38,460 nucleotides of DNA from an uncultured bacterium (GTDB taxonomy: Bacteria; Bacillota; Clostridia; Oscillospirales; CAG-272), in the NCBI GenBank assembly GCA_949282345.1, contig CASDOQ010000051.1, positions 1 to 38,460 on the forward strand, in the 5' to 3' direction. The notes below the pieces were generated by a model. The model was not told where the DNA came from. It did not search any database and saw only the letters and a program-made list of their open reading frames with translations. How positions within the stretch are numbered: position 1 is the stretch's first letter; each line of letters opens with the position of its first letter. Made by a program: the position numbers and the translations under genes. Positions 29,309 through 36,914 of this stretch are shown here, one piece after another.

Positions 29309-30085
29309 TTATTTACCGTTACCTATATCAAGCATAAACCTTCTCCCCACGCTCGCGTATTTTGCGGGGGCAAGTGTGTTATAGGCGAGCTTTTCCCACG
29401 GGCTGTCCCCGACAAGTGCTTTTATGGATCTGAGGTTCTCTTCCGTATCGGTTATACCCGGTATCAGCGGCGTTCTGAATGTATGCGGAATCCCGCTCTT
29501 TTTCAGATACTCCGCGTTTTCAAGTATCTGTTCGTTCGTTACGCCTGTGTATTTTTTATGTATCTCGCTGTCTGCAAGTTTTATGTCCATGTACACAAAA
29601 TCACAAAGCTCCGTCACTTTACGGAAAACTTCATTGTCCGCATACCCCGATGTCTCGATCGCCGTATTTACCCTGCCCTTCAGTTTGGAAAGTAGCTCGA
29701 TACAAAATCCCGATTGCATCAGCGGCTCGCCTCCGGAGACGGTTATGCCTCCGCCCATGGAGTTGAAAAAGTCACTGCGGGTAAGCAGTTTTTGCGCAAG
29801 CGCTTCGCTCTCCCACCTGACTCCCGCAACGCCGACCAGATTTTGAGGGCAGATATGCAGACACCGCCCGAGCCCCGCACATTCGGGGTGCGTGCAGGGC
29901 TTTTGGCACAGTCCGCAATGCAGGCAACCGTTATGCTTCAGGTAAAGCTCTCTTTTGGGTGACAGCCCCTCGGGATTGTGACACCATACGCAACACATAG
30001 GACAGCCCTTGAGGAAGACAGTTGTTCTTATCCCCGCTCCGTCATGCACGGCGAATTCTTTGATATCGAATACCAGACCTGTCAT
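29309..30085 (-). CDS. Glycyl radical enzyme activase (radical SAM)
   Basis: A 258-residue radical SAM protein that abstracts hydrogen from a glycine of its partner enzyme. The cluster motif is CX3CX2C with Cys28, Cys32 and Cys35 (an extra Cys31 lies within). A ferredoxin-like insert follows with Cys54, 57, 60, 64, 69, 75 and 79, as in activases of glycyl radical dehydratases and lyases rather than pyruvate formate-lyase activase, which lacks it. GGGITVSGGEPL is the SAM-binding block. Its ATG overlaps the stop of the upstream enzyme gene as ATGA, so the two are co-translated. GC content is lower than in the flanking genes. Confidence 0.93.
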   Translation of the reverse strand: MTGLVFDIKEFAVHDGAGIRTTVFLKGCPMCCVWCHNPEGLSPKRELYLKHNGCLHCGLCQKPCTHPECAGLGRCLHICPQNLVGVAGVRWESEALAQKLLTRSDFFNSMGGGITVSGGEPLMQSGFCIELLSKLKGRVNTAIETSGYADNEVFRKVTELCDFVYMDIKLADSEIHKKYTGVTNEQILENAEYLKKSGIPHTFRTPLIPGITDTEENLRSIKALVGDSPWEKLAYNTLAPAKYASVGRRFMLDIGNGK

Positions 30086-32064
30086 ACCGAGTACTCTTGT
30101 CTTGCCATCACGTGATCCTGAAATTCCTTGTCAAGCTCCACAAAATATGCCGACCATCCCCATATACGTACGACAAGCTGGCGGTAGTTTTCGGGATGCT
30201 TCTGGGCGTCCTTCATTGCCTCAAGATTGACTGCGTTGAGCTGGAGCTGATGACCTCCGCGCACAATGAAGTACTGCAACAGCTTTGCTACCTTACTTAT
30301 ACTCTCGGGGTCGTTGAACATCCCCGACGCAAATTCCAGCGTAAGAGGTCCGCCGTTTATGTTTCTCGTCAGGTTGTGAGAGGTAAATGACTCGATATCC
30401 GTAACGGGTCCGGGCACCTGTGCAAACAGGCTCGGTGAAAAATTCGTACCGAACGGCTCTCCCGCGCGTCTGCCGTCGGCGGTAGCGCCGAGGTCTCGGG
30501 CGTGCCAGAGATAGTACATTGCCGTTCCGGTTCCTGCACGCCATCTGCCTCCCATACAGTTCGTCTTGCCCTCAAGGGCGTCTGCAAAGGCGTCGAGGAG
30601 CAACCCTCCGAGCTCATCCGCATCGGGGCTGCCCGTACCCATCTTCGGCGCTTCAAAGCGAAGCAGATGGAGCAGCTCGGGGTCGTCCGCATAATCGGTA
30701 TCGAGCGCGTGTATGAGGCGGTCGGGAGTTACCGATCTCTTATCGTAAACATAAGTCTTTACCGCCGCGAGAGCGTCAGCCGCACAGGCTATCCCGCTTC
30801 CGTGGATGCCGAAGTTGTTGTACTTCTTTCCGTCGCGCAACAGATCCATAAAGGGCGAGGGTACGAAGTACACGTTCTTTATACTCTCCCTTATCTTGTC
30901 GCACTCATTTTTTATCTCGGTCTTGACTTTTTCGACAAGCGAGCCAAAATCTCCGTTATGTATGTTTTCCCTTATCGTCTTATCGACAAGCGCGGGAAAA
31001 TTGACCGCGCCGATATTGGCTATATCGTTTCCGACTCCCGGTATGATAAACTCCCAGCAGGCGGCAACCACATAGTTCACCGCGTCCTCATAGTCATATC
31101 CGAGCTTTGTCAGTCCCTCGATCACAACATCGTCGTTAGAATACTGCGGAAATCCGAGTCCGACCTTTGTAAGCTCCGTTCCCTTCTCGTACACGGAAAG
31201 AGGCGTATTTTTTGACACGCGCAGATTGATCTTTGGGTCTATGAGTTTGAGATTCCTGCTTGCTTCAAGGCAGAGCTCCGACAATTCGTTGAATCCCTCA
31301 CTTCCGTCCGCAAGTCTGCCGCCGAGAACCATGCTCTGCCCGTTGTCGCCCTGCTGGACTCCGACATAGAGATCACTGTCCTTGTTGAAGGAGAGGAAAA
31401 AATCCTCTATAAGCTCAAGCGCGGTCTCTCTCGTATATACTCCTGCATCCATATCTCGTTTGAAATAGGGATACATATATTGGTCAAATCTGCCGACCGT
31501 GTTGTGGTAGTCTCCCTCCAACCAGAGGGCGTAATGGAGGATACGGAAGAACTGCAATGCCTCGCGGAAATTCCGTGCGGGGTATCTCGGCACACGGGTG
31601 AGTATCTCCGCGACATCTTCCCTGCCCATTCCGAGCGCTTCGTCGCGGTATCTGTCGCACAGAGCGATGAGCGCGTCTATCATTCTCGCCTGATACTCAT
31701 TCGCGCCCTCTTTACGCGCAAGCAGTCCCTCGGATATTGTCTTTGCGTAATCGGGCGAGAGATTTGAGACGTAACCGAGCTCGTGTATGTAATGCTCTTT
31801 CTTTATCTCTGCCCATTCCTCCTCGGTAAACACGTCGGGAAGATTTTCAACCGTTCTCATAAGAACTATCTTCTCGTCGGGGTGAATATGCGGCACCTCA
31901 AGTCCCGAAATGTGCTCGAAGCGGCGCGTCATACGCTCCTCAGGAGAGAGTCCGAGCGCGGAGTATTCCGCCCCGAGATCTCTCTCACAGCGTCCGCGCA
32001 GCTCCCTGTGCGCACGGTCGAGAATATAATAACGGTATAATTCCCGATCCATATGATCCACCAT
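30082..32064 (-). CDS. Atypical glycyl radical enzyme of the pyruvate formate-lyase superfamily
   Basis: An enzyme of about 660 residues, shorter than most members (about 750-850). Numbering from the ATG at 32064, the C-terminal radical loop is RIWGWSAYF with Gly636, in place of the common RV[SA]GY. The thiyl cysteine is probably Cys336 in VAACWEFIIPG, with Glu338 two residues on. Cys-x-Glu resembles the GCVE motif of eliminase-type members and differs from the Cys-Cys of true pyruvate formate-lyase. N-terminal blocks (DEKIVLMRTVENLPDVFTEEEW, FREALQFFRILHYALW) fit the family. The start is uncertain: TTG 32094, ATG 32064 or ATG 32052, none with a strong ribosome-binding site. The substrate is unknown, and no pathway or microcompartment gene is adjacent. 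Confidence 0.88.
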   Translation of the reverse strand: MVDHMDRELYRYYILDRAHRELRGRCERDLGAEYSALGLSPEERMTRRFEHISGLEVPHIHPDEKIVLMRTVENLPDVFTEEEWAEIKKEHYIHELGYVSNLSPDYAKTISEGLLARKEGANEYQARMIDALIALCDRYRDEALGMGREDVAEILTRVPRYPARNFREALQFFRILHYALWLEGDYHNTVGRFDQYMYPYFKRDMDAGVYTRETALELIEDFFLSFNKDSDLYVGVQQGDNGQSMVLGGRLADGSEGFNELSELCLEASRNLKLIDPKINLRVSKNTPLSVYEKGTELTKVGLGFPQYSNDDVVIEGLTKLGYDYEDAVNYVVAACWEFIIPGVGNDIANIGAVNFPALVDKTIRENIHNGDFGSLVEKVKTEIKNECDKIRESIKNVYFVPSPFMDLLRDGKKYNNFGIHGSGIACAADALAAVKTYVYDKRSVTPDRLIHALDTDYADDPELLHLLRFEAPKMGTGSPDADELGGLLLDAFADALEGKTNCMGGRWRAGTGTAMYYLWHARDLGATADGRRAGEPFGTNFSPSLFAQVPGPVTDIESFTSHNLTRNINGGPLTLEFASGMFNDPESISKVAKLLQYFIVRGGHQLQLNAVNLEAMKDAQKHPENYRQLVVRIWGWSAYFVELDKEFQDHVMARQEYSV

Positions 32065-32301
32065 TCTCTCTTTCACATTATTGTTTGTATTCAAAAATAA
32101 TACCTGACATTACCGTTTGTATCGGCTGTATGTAGCCTATCCGCACATCTGAAATGTAGGTTGTTACTTTTTTCTCTCAATTTGAATATTTCATCTTTCG
32201 GAGTCCGATCTGAAAATACCCGCGAGCCCTTGAAATGACAAGCATATCCTGCCGATGTCCAATCCAAAAGGTTCGCATTAAGGATCCTTTCCGCTCTGCG
32301 T

Positions 32302-33228
32302 TTATCGATCCCGGGAGGCAAGATCGTCGAGATACCGACAGGCGGCCAGGGCCGCTACGGCGCCGTCCGCCGTGGCGGTGGTGATCTGCCGTATCTGCTT
32401 GCGCCGGCAATCCCCGGCCACAAAGAGCCCCGGGGTCCCGGTCGTGCAGGATTCGTCCGAGGCGAAGTATCCGCGTTCGTCCAGTTCGGCCAGATCGGCA
32501 AAGGGGCCGTTCTCCGGCACCTGTCCGATGGCAACGAAAACGCCGTCCACACGGATCTCGCACTCCTTCCCCTCTCGATCGCGGAGGCGAAGCCCGGTCA
32601 GAAGTTCCTTCCCGATAAATCCCGAGACGGTATGAGAAAAGAGGAAATGCACGTTTTCCTTCGTGCGGAGGATGGCGGCCAGGCTCTCCTCCCCCGTCAG
32701 GGTGGGCAGATTCTGTATCACGGTCACCGAGGCACAGCGCTCCGAGAGCATAACGGCCTCCTGCAGGGCGGTGTTTCCGCCCCCGATGACCGCAACATCG
32801 CGCCCGGCGTAAAAGGCTCCGTCGCAGATGGCACAATAGGAGATCCCGTTTCCGACGAGTTCCTCCTCCCCGGGAAGACCGAGCGTGCGGTGATGGGAAC
32901 CGGCCGCTACGATCACGGCGCGCGCCTCGTAATCCCCCGCTTCCCCATGGATCAGGAAGGATCCTCCGGCCGTCTCGATGCCGGTGGCACGGTCCAGTTC
33001 GATCTCCGCACCGAGCGCCAATACCTGCTCGGTCAGTTTGTCGGCCAGTTCCATCCCGCTGATCACCGGGAAGCCCGGATAATTCTCGACCTTCGGCGAA
33101 TGGGTGATCTGGCCGCCGAAGCTCTCGCCCTCCAGGATCAGCACGTTTTTCCCGGCGCGGCGGGCGTATATGGCGGCGGTGAGGCCCGCAGGCCCCGCGC
33201 CGACGATCACAATGTCCTGTGTTCTCAT
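32302..33228 (-). CDS. trxB: Thioredoxin-disulfide reductase-like flavoprotein lacking the HRRxxxR motif
   Basis: A 308-residue FAD protein with redox cysteines Cys132 and Cys135 (SYCAICDGAF). The FAD motif is VGAGPAGLTAA near the start, and the nucleotide-site glycine motif is IGGGNTALQEA (148-158). The segment that in E. coli TrxB reads HRRDxFRA and binds the NADPH phosphate is here VIQNLPTLTGEE (170-181), with no arginine. NADH, ferredoxin or another donor is therefore possible. Its ATG overlaps the nrdD stop (ATGA), so it very likely reduces the glutaredoxin domain of that protein. The C-terminus is complete. Confidence 0.9.
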   Translation of the reverse strand: MRTQDIVIVGAGPAGLTAAIYARRAGKNVLILEGESFGGQITHSPKVENYPGFPVISGMELADKLTEQVLALGAEIELDRATGIETAGGSFLIHGEAGDYEARAVIVAAGSHHRTLGLPGEEELVGNGISYCAICDGAFYAGRDVAVIGGGNTALQEAVMLSERCASVTVIQNLPTLTGEESLAAILRTKENVHFLFSHTVSGFIGKELLTGLRLRDREGKECEIRVDGVFVAIGQVPENGPFADLAELDERGYFASDESCTTGTPGLFVAGDCRRKQIRQITTATADGAVAALAACRYLDDLASRDR

Positions 33229-35630
33229 GCTTCCTTGCTGTGTTCCTCAATAAAGCGGCGGATGTTGGAAAGGTTCACCACCGTCTCGGCGATCTCCCCG
33301 TTCCGTTCCACGATCAGCGTGGGGGCCTGCCGCACCTCGTACTTTTTGGCCGTCTCGGGATCTTTATCCGCAAGGATGACCTCGTAGGCCATACCCGCCT
33401 TGTCTAAGAAGACCTTGGCCATCTTGCAGTTCGGGCAGGTGGTGGTGGCAAAGAGGATCAGGCGGTCTTCTCCGCAGGGTACTTCTGCCGAAGGGACTTC
33501 CGTGGCGTTGACCCGTTCAGCGGCGGCGAGCCGGTGGTCATTGGCGTGGCGTACCATGGACGAAGCGGCGTTGTATACGCGGCGATCCTTGTATTCCTGC
33601 GCCTTGCCGTCGTTCCAGTTCTGCACCGGACGGTAATAACCGGTGATACGGCTGTAGACTTCGGTCTTTTCACCGCAGGTGGGGCAGACGGTGACTTCCC
33701 CGGCCAGATACCCGTGATTCTTACAGACCGAATAGGTCGGAGACAGCGTATAATAGGGGAGCTTATAGTTCTCGGCGATCTTGCGGACAAGCGCGGCCGC
33801 CGACTTCCAATCGGGCAGTTTTTCGCCGAGGAAGGCGTGGAAGACGGTACCCGAGGTATACAGCGTCTGCAATTCATCCTGAATATCAAGCGCCGAGAAA
33901 ACGTCGTCGGTATAGCCGACCGGCAGGTGCGAACTGTTGGTATAGTAGGGGGTCTTCCCGTTTTCGGAAGCGGTGATGATGTCCGGGAAGCGCTTTTTGT
34001 CGTGCTTGGCCAGGCGGTAACTGGTCGATTCGGCCGGGGTCGCCTCCAGGTTGTAGAGGTCACCGTACATCTCCTGATAATCGGAGAGGCGTTCGCGCAT
34101 ATGGTTCAGCACTTCCTTGGTGAATTCCTGCGTTTCGGGATGGGTCATGTCGGCGCGGAGCCACTTGGCGTTCAGGCCCACCTCGTTCATACCGACGAGG
34201 CCGATCGTGGAAAAGTGGTTTTTGAAAGTACCGAGGTAGCGTTTGGTGTAGGGATAGAGGCCCTCTTCAAGCAGATGGGTGATGACGTCGCGCTTGATTT
34301 TCAGAGAGCGGGCGGAAATGTCCATCATGCGGTCAAGCCGACGGAAGAAATCTTCCCGGTCCTCGGCAAGATAGGCGATACGGGGCATATTGATCGTCAC
34401 CACGCCGACCGAGCCGGTGCTTTCGCCCGAGCCGAAGAAGCCGCCGGACTTCTTACGCAGTTCACGCAGATCAAGCCGCAGACGGCAGCACATACTGCGG
34501 ATGTCGCTCGGCTTCATGTCGCTGTTGATATAGTTGGAGAAATACGGCGTGCCGTATTTGGAGGTCATTTCAAAGAGGAGTTTGTTGTTTTCGGTCTCCG
34601 ACCAGTCAAAGTCCGAGGTGATCGAATAGGTCGGGATCGGATACTGGAAGCCGCGGCCGTTGGCGTCGCCCTCAATCATCGTCTCGATGAACGCGCGGTT
34701 CACCATGTCCATCTCGGCTTTGCAGTCTTTGTATTTAAAGGGAGCTTCTTTCCCGCCGATGATGCAGTTCAGTTCTGCCAGGTCATCGGGCACGGTCCAG
34801 TCCAGCGTGATGTTGGAGAAGGGCGCCTGCGTGCCCCAGCGCGAGGGCGTATTGACCCCGTAAATGAAGGACTCAATGCACTTCTTGACCTGATCGTAGG
34901 GCAGGTTGTCCGCCTTGACGAAGGGGGCCAGATAGGTATCGAAGGAGGAGAAGGCCTGTGCCCCCGCCCATTCGTTCTGCATGATGCCGAGGAAGTTGAC
35001 CATCTGGTTGCAGAGCGTGGCCAGATGCTTGGCAGGCGCGGAAGTGATCTTGCCGGGAACGCCGCCGAGGCCTTCCTGGATCAGCTGTTTCAGCGACCAG
35101 CCCGCGCAGTATCCCGTCAGCATGGAAAGGTCGTGCAGATGGATGTCGGCGTTCCGGTGGGCGTTGGCGATCTCGTCGTCGTAGATCTCCGAGAGCCAGT
35201 AGTTGGCGGTGATGGCGCCGGAGTTGGAAAGGATCAGTCCCCCGACCGAATAGGTCACGGTGGAGTTCTCCTTCACGCGCCAGTCGTTGATCTTCAGATA
35301 GCCGTCCACCAGCGATTTATAGTCGAGCACCGTGTTCTTCACGTCACGGAGTTTGGCGTGCTGACGGCGGTAAAGGATATATGCCTTCGCCACGTCGGCG
35401 TAGCCGGCCTGCACCAGCACCGCTTCCACGGAGTCCTGAATATCCTCCACGGCGATCAGCCCTTCCTTCACCTTATCGGCAAAGTCTGCCGTCACTTTGA
35501 GGGCCAGCATATCGATTACGGAAGGGTGATACTGCTTCTCCTGGGCTTCAAAGGCCATCCGGATGGCGTTTGAAATCTTTTCAATCGAAAAGTCAACGAC
35601 TTTTCCGTCTCTCTTCTGTACCTGATACAT
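33225..35630 (-). CDS. nrdD: Anaerobic ribonucleotide reductase fused to a glutaredoxin domain
   Basis: An 801-residue class III reductase making deoxynucleotides without oxygen. Residues 1-95 form an ATP-cone (QVQKRDGKVVDFSIEKI). The catalytic barrel includes SMCCRLRLD, with the candidate thiyl cysteine, and GSVGVVTINMPR. The zinc site reads CKNHGY and CPTCGEKTE. The radical glycine is about Gly664 in RITGYYRPVQNWNDGK. A linker leads to a complete thioredoxin-fold domain (723-801) with CPNC at 732-735 and cis-Pro at about 770. The usual bacterial enzyme lacks this domain. It follows nrdG and overlaps trxB by four bases. TAGGAGACG precedes the ATG. Confidence 0.95.
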   Translation of the reverse strand: MYQVQKRDGKVVDFSIEKISNAIRMAFEAQEKQYHPSVIDMLALKVTADFADKVKEGLIAVEDIQDSVEAVLVQAGYADVAKAYILYRRQHAKLRDVKNTVLDYKSLVDGYLKINDWRVKENSTVTYSVGGLILSNSGAITANYWLSEIYDDEIANAHRNADIHLHDLSMLTGYCAGWSLKQLIQEGLGGVPGKITSAPAKHLATLCNQMVNFLGIMQNEWAGAQAFSSFDTYLAPFVKADNLPYDQVKKCIESFIYGVNTPSRWGTQAPFSNITLDWTVPDDLAELNCIIGGKEAPFKYKDCKAEMDMVNRAFIETMIEGDANGRGFQYPIPTYSITSDFDWSETENNKLLFEMTSKYGTPYFSNYINSDMKPSDIRSMCCRLRLDLRELRKKSGGFFGSGESTGSVGVVTINMPRIAYLAEDREDFFRRLDRMMDISARSLKIKRDVITHLLEEGLYPYTKRYLGTFKNHFSTIGLVGMNEVGLNAKWLRADMTHPETQEFTKEVLNHMRERLSDYQEMYGDLYNLEATPAESTSYRLAKHDKKRFPDIITASENGKTPYYTNSSHLPVGYTDDVFSALDIQDELQTLYTSGTVFHAFLGEKLPDWKSAAALVRKIAENYKLPYYTLSPTYSVCKNHGYLAGEVTVCPTCGEKTEVYSRITGYYRPVQNWNDGKAQEYKDRRVYNAASSMVRHANDHRLAAAERVNATEVPSAEVPCGEDRLILFATTTCPNCKMAKVFLDKAGMAYEVILADKDPETAKKYEVRQAPTLIVERNGEIAETVVNLSNIRRFIEEHSKEA

Positions 35631-35678
35631 CGTTCGTCTCCTAAAATTTATTTCATTATATATTCTTTCACGTAGCCG

Positions 35679-36365
35679 TCACATCCCGCGGAGCTGCGCC
35701 GTGGGGATCTTTTCCCGCAGAGCCTCTAAGCAAGCCTGCATTTTTTCAGGTTTCGGAGGATGCAGCCCCTCCCCGATCAGATTGCCCGAATCAATGAACG
35801 GTTGGAGGAAAAAGGCTTCCTCCCCCGCCAGCCATTCTCCGATCGCGGAGAAATCCGCGGGTTCGTGGAGCTCGTCCACCACTGTCGTGCGGAACTCAAA
35901 GGGCTGCGACCCGCCGAGTAAAAACGCAGCGGACTCCTTCACCCCGTCGGGCATGGCAGGGAGCCCTGCCGTTACCGCATACTTGCCGGGACTGTTTTTG
36001 ATGTCCATGGCCACATAGTCGAGAAGTTTCTCTTCAACGGCCTGCCGCAGGCGATCGGGATAACTGCCGTTGGTATCGGCCTTCACGGCAAAACCGCGCG
36101 CCCGTATCTGCCGGAAGAAATCAAGAATATCGGGTTGGGCGAAAGGCTCGCCGCCCGTCACAGCCACCCCCTCCAGCAGACCGCGCCGCCGGTCAAGGAA
36201 GGCGAAGAACTCCTCCGTGTCCAGCGCATCCTCCTCGGGATGGGTGACAAGCGAGGCGTTATGGCAAAAAGGACAGCGGAAATTGCACCCCACGGTAAAG
36301 ACCGTGCAGGCGACCCGCCCGGGAAAATCCAATAACGTCATCTTCTGTATTCCGCCAAGTCGCAC
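35679..36365 (-). CDS. nrdG: Anaerobic ribonucleotide reductase activating protein
   Basis: A 228-residue radical SAM activase that generates the glycyl radical on NrdD. The cluster motif is CNFRCPFCHN (CX3CX2C), followed by GVAVTGGEPFAQPD. The start codon is GTG at 36365 with AGGAGG five bases upstream, reading (M)RLGGIQKMTLLDFPG. It is longer than E. coli NrdG and lacks a ferredoxin insert. It is the first gene of the nrdG-nrdD-trxB operon, 48 bases before nrdD. A second, weaker promoter for nrdD (TATAAT near 35655) may lie in that gap. Confidence 0.94.
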   Translation of the reverse strand: MRLGGIQKMTLLDFPGRVACTVFTVGCNFRCPFCHNASLVTHPEEDALDTEEFFAFLDRRRGLLEGVAVTGGEPFAQPDILDFFRQIRARGFAVKADTNGSYPDRLRQAVEEKLLDYVAMDIKNSPGKYAVTAGLPAMPDGVKESAAFLLGGSQPFEFRTTVVDELHEPADFSAIGEWLAGEEAFFLQPFIDSGNLIGEGLHPPKPEKMQACLEALREKIPTAQLRGM

Positions 36366-36424
36366 CGTGTCCTCCTCTACCTCCGGAAATCACAGGGAAT
36401 TTCCGATTCTGCAAAATTGCAAAA

Positions 36425-36440
36425 AATCAATATATTGCGT
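36425..36440. promoter_or_regulatory. NrdR-like box, promoter-distal
   Basis: Read on the minus strand ACGCAATATATTGATT matches the NrdR box consensus (ACACWATATATWGTGT form) at 13 of 16 bases. It lies between the -10 box and nrdG. Confidence 0.65.
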
Positions 36441-36451
36441 AGTCAATTAGT

Positions 36452-36480
36452 ATTATAATCTATATGTGGTAGAAAGTCAA
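36452..36480 (-). promoter_or_regulatory. Promoter of the nrdG-nrdD-trxB operon
   Basis: On the minus strand TTGACT (36480-36475), a 17-base spacer and a perfect TATAAT (36457-36452). Confidence 0.85.
36455..36470. promoter_or_regulatory. NrdR-like box, overlapping the promoter
   Basis: Read on the minus strand ACCACATATAGATTAT is a weaker NrdR-like box (about 10 of 16). It starts 30 bases from the other box, close to three helical turns, as is usual for paired NrdR sites, and overlaps the spacer and -10. Confidence 0.5.
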
Positions 36481-36583
36481 GCAAAAAAGGGGCGAAAATC
36501 TGTACAAATTCCCGTCGCTTTTTCGTGCAATCCGTCGAATTTCGAATGCGGAAAAAAATTATTCTTTTTTGCTTTTCCCCCCC

Positions 36584-36612
36584 TTGACAAGAATCTTTCG
36601 ACGTGCTATACT
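36584..36612 (+). promoter_or_regulatory. Sigma-A-type promoter of the trpB T-box transcript
   Basis: TTGACA (36584-36589), a 17-base spacer and TATACT (36607-36612). Confidence 0.87.
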
Positions 36613-36618
36613 GATGTA

Positions 36619-36880
36619 AACCGATGAGGGAGAGGAAGTACTCCTTGCAGATTCCCATCAGCGAGTCGCGGGCGGTGTGAGCGCGGCGGGTAGGGCAGGG
36701 ACGAATGGGCTCCTGAGGGCGAGCCGAACCGCGCGGGCGGTAGGTGAGACGGAGACTCCTCCGTGAACAAAGGGACCGTATAGAGGTACGGAAAGAGGGC
36801 GCGCAAGCGTCAAGCCGGGTGGCACCGCAGGTGAATGTTATTCCCTGTCCCAGCATGAAATTTTGGGACGGGGCTTTTTC
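36619..36880 (+). promoter_or_regulatory. T-box leader, tryptophan specifier
   Basis: The T-box GGGTGGCACCGCAG is at 36817-36830. The terminator arms CCCTGTCCCA (36843-36852) and TGGGACGGGG (36864-36873) are followed by CTTTTTC. The specifier UGG at 36706-36708 lies in GACGAA-UGG-GCUCCUGAG, the standard position. Uncharged tRNA-Trp would switch on the downstream trpB gene. Confidence 0.93.
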
Positions 36881-36914
36881 TTTTCCGTCCCCAAGGCAGA
36901 AAGGAGCCGAAACC

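Noticed and set aside
32091..32321. A 76-codon minus-strand frame between trxB and the glycyl radical enzyme
   Set aside because: It starts inside trxB, has no ribosome-binding site and no similarity that I recognise. I see no confident promoter in this 200-base gap either.
33534..35573. A plus-strand frame of 679 codons opposite nrdD
   Set aside because: Antisense shadow with no domain; nrdD is unambiguous.
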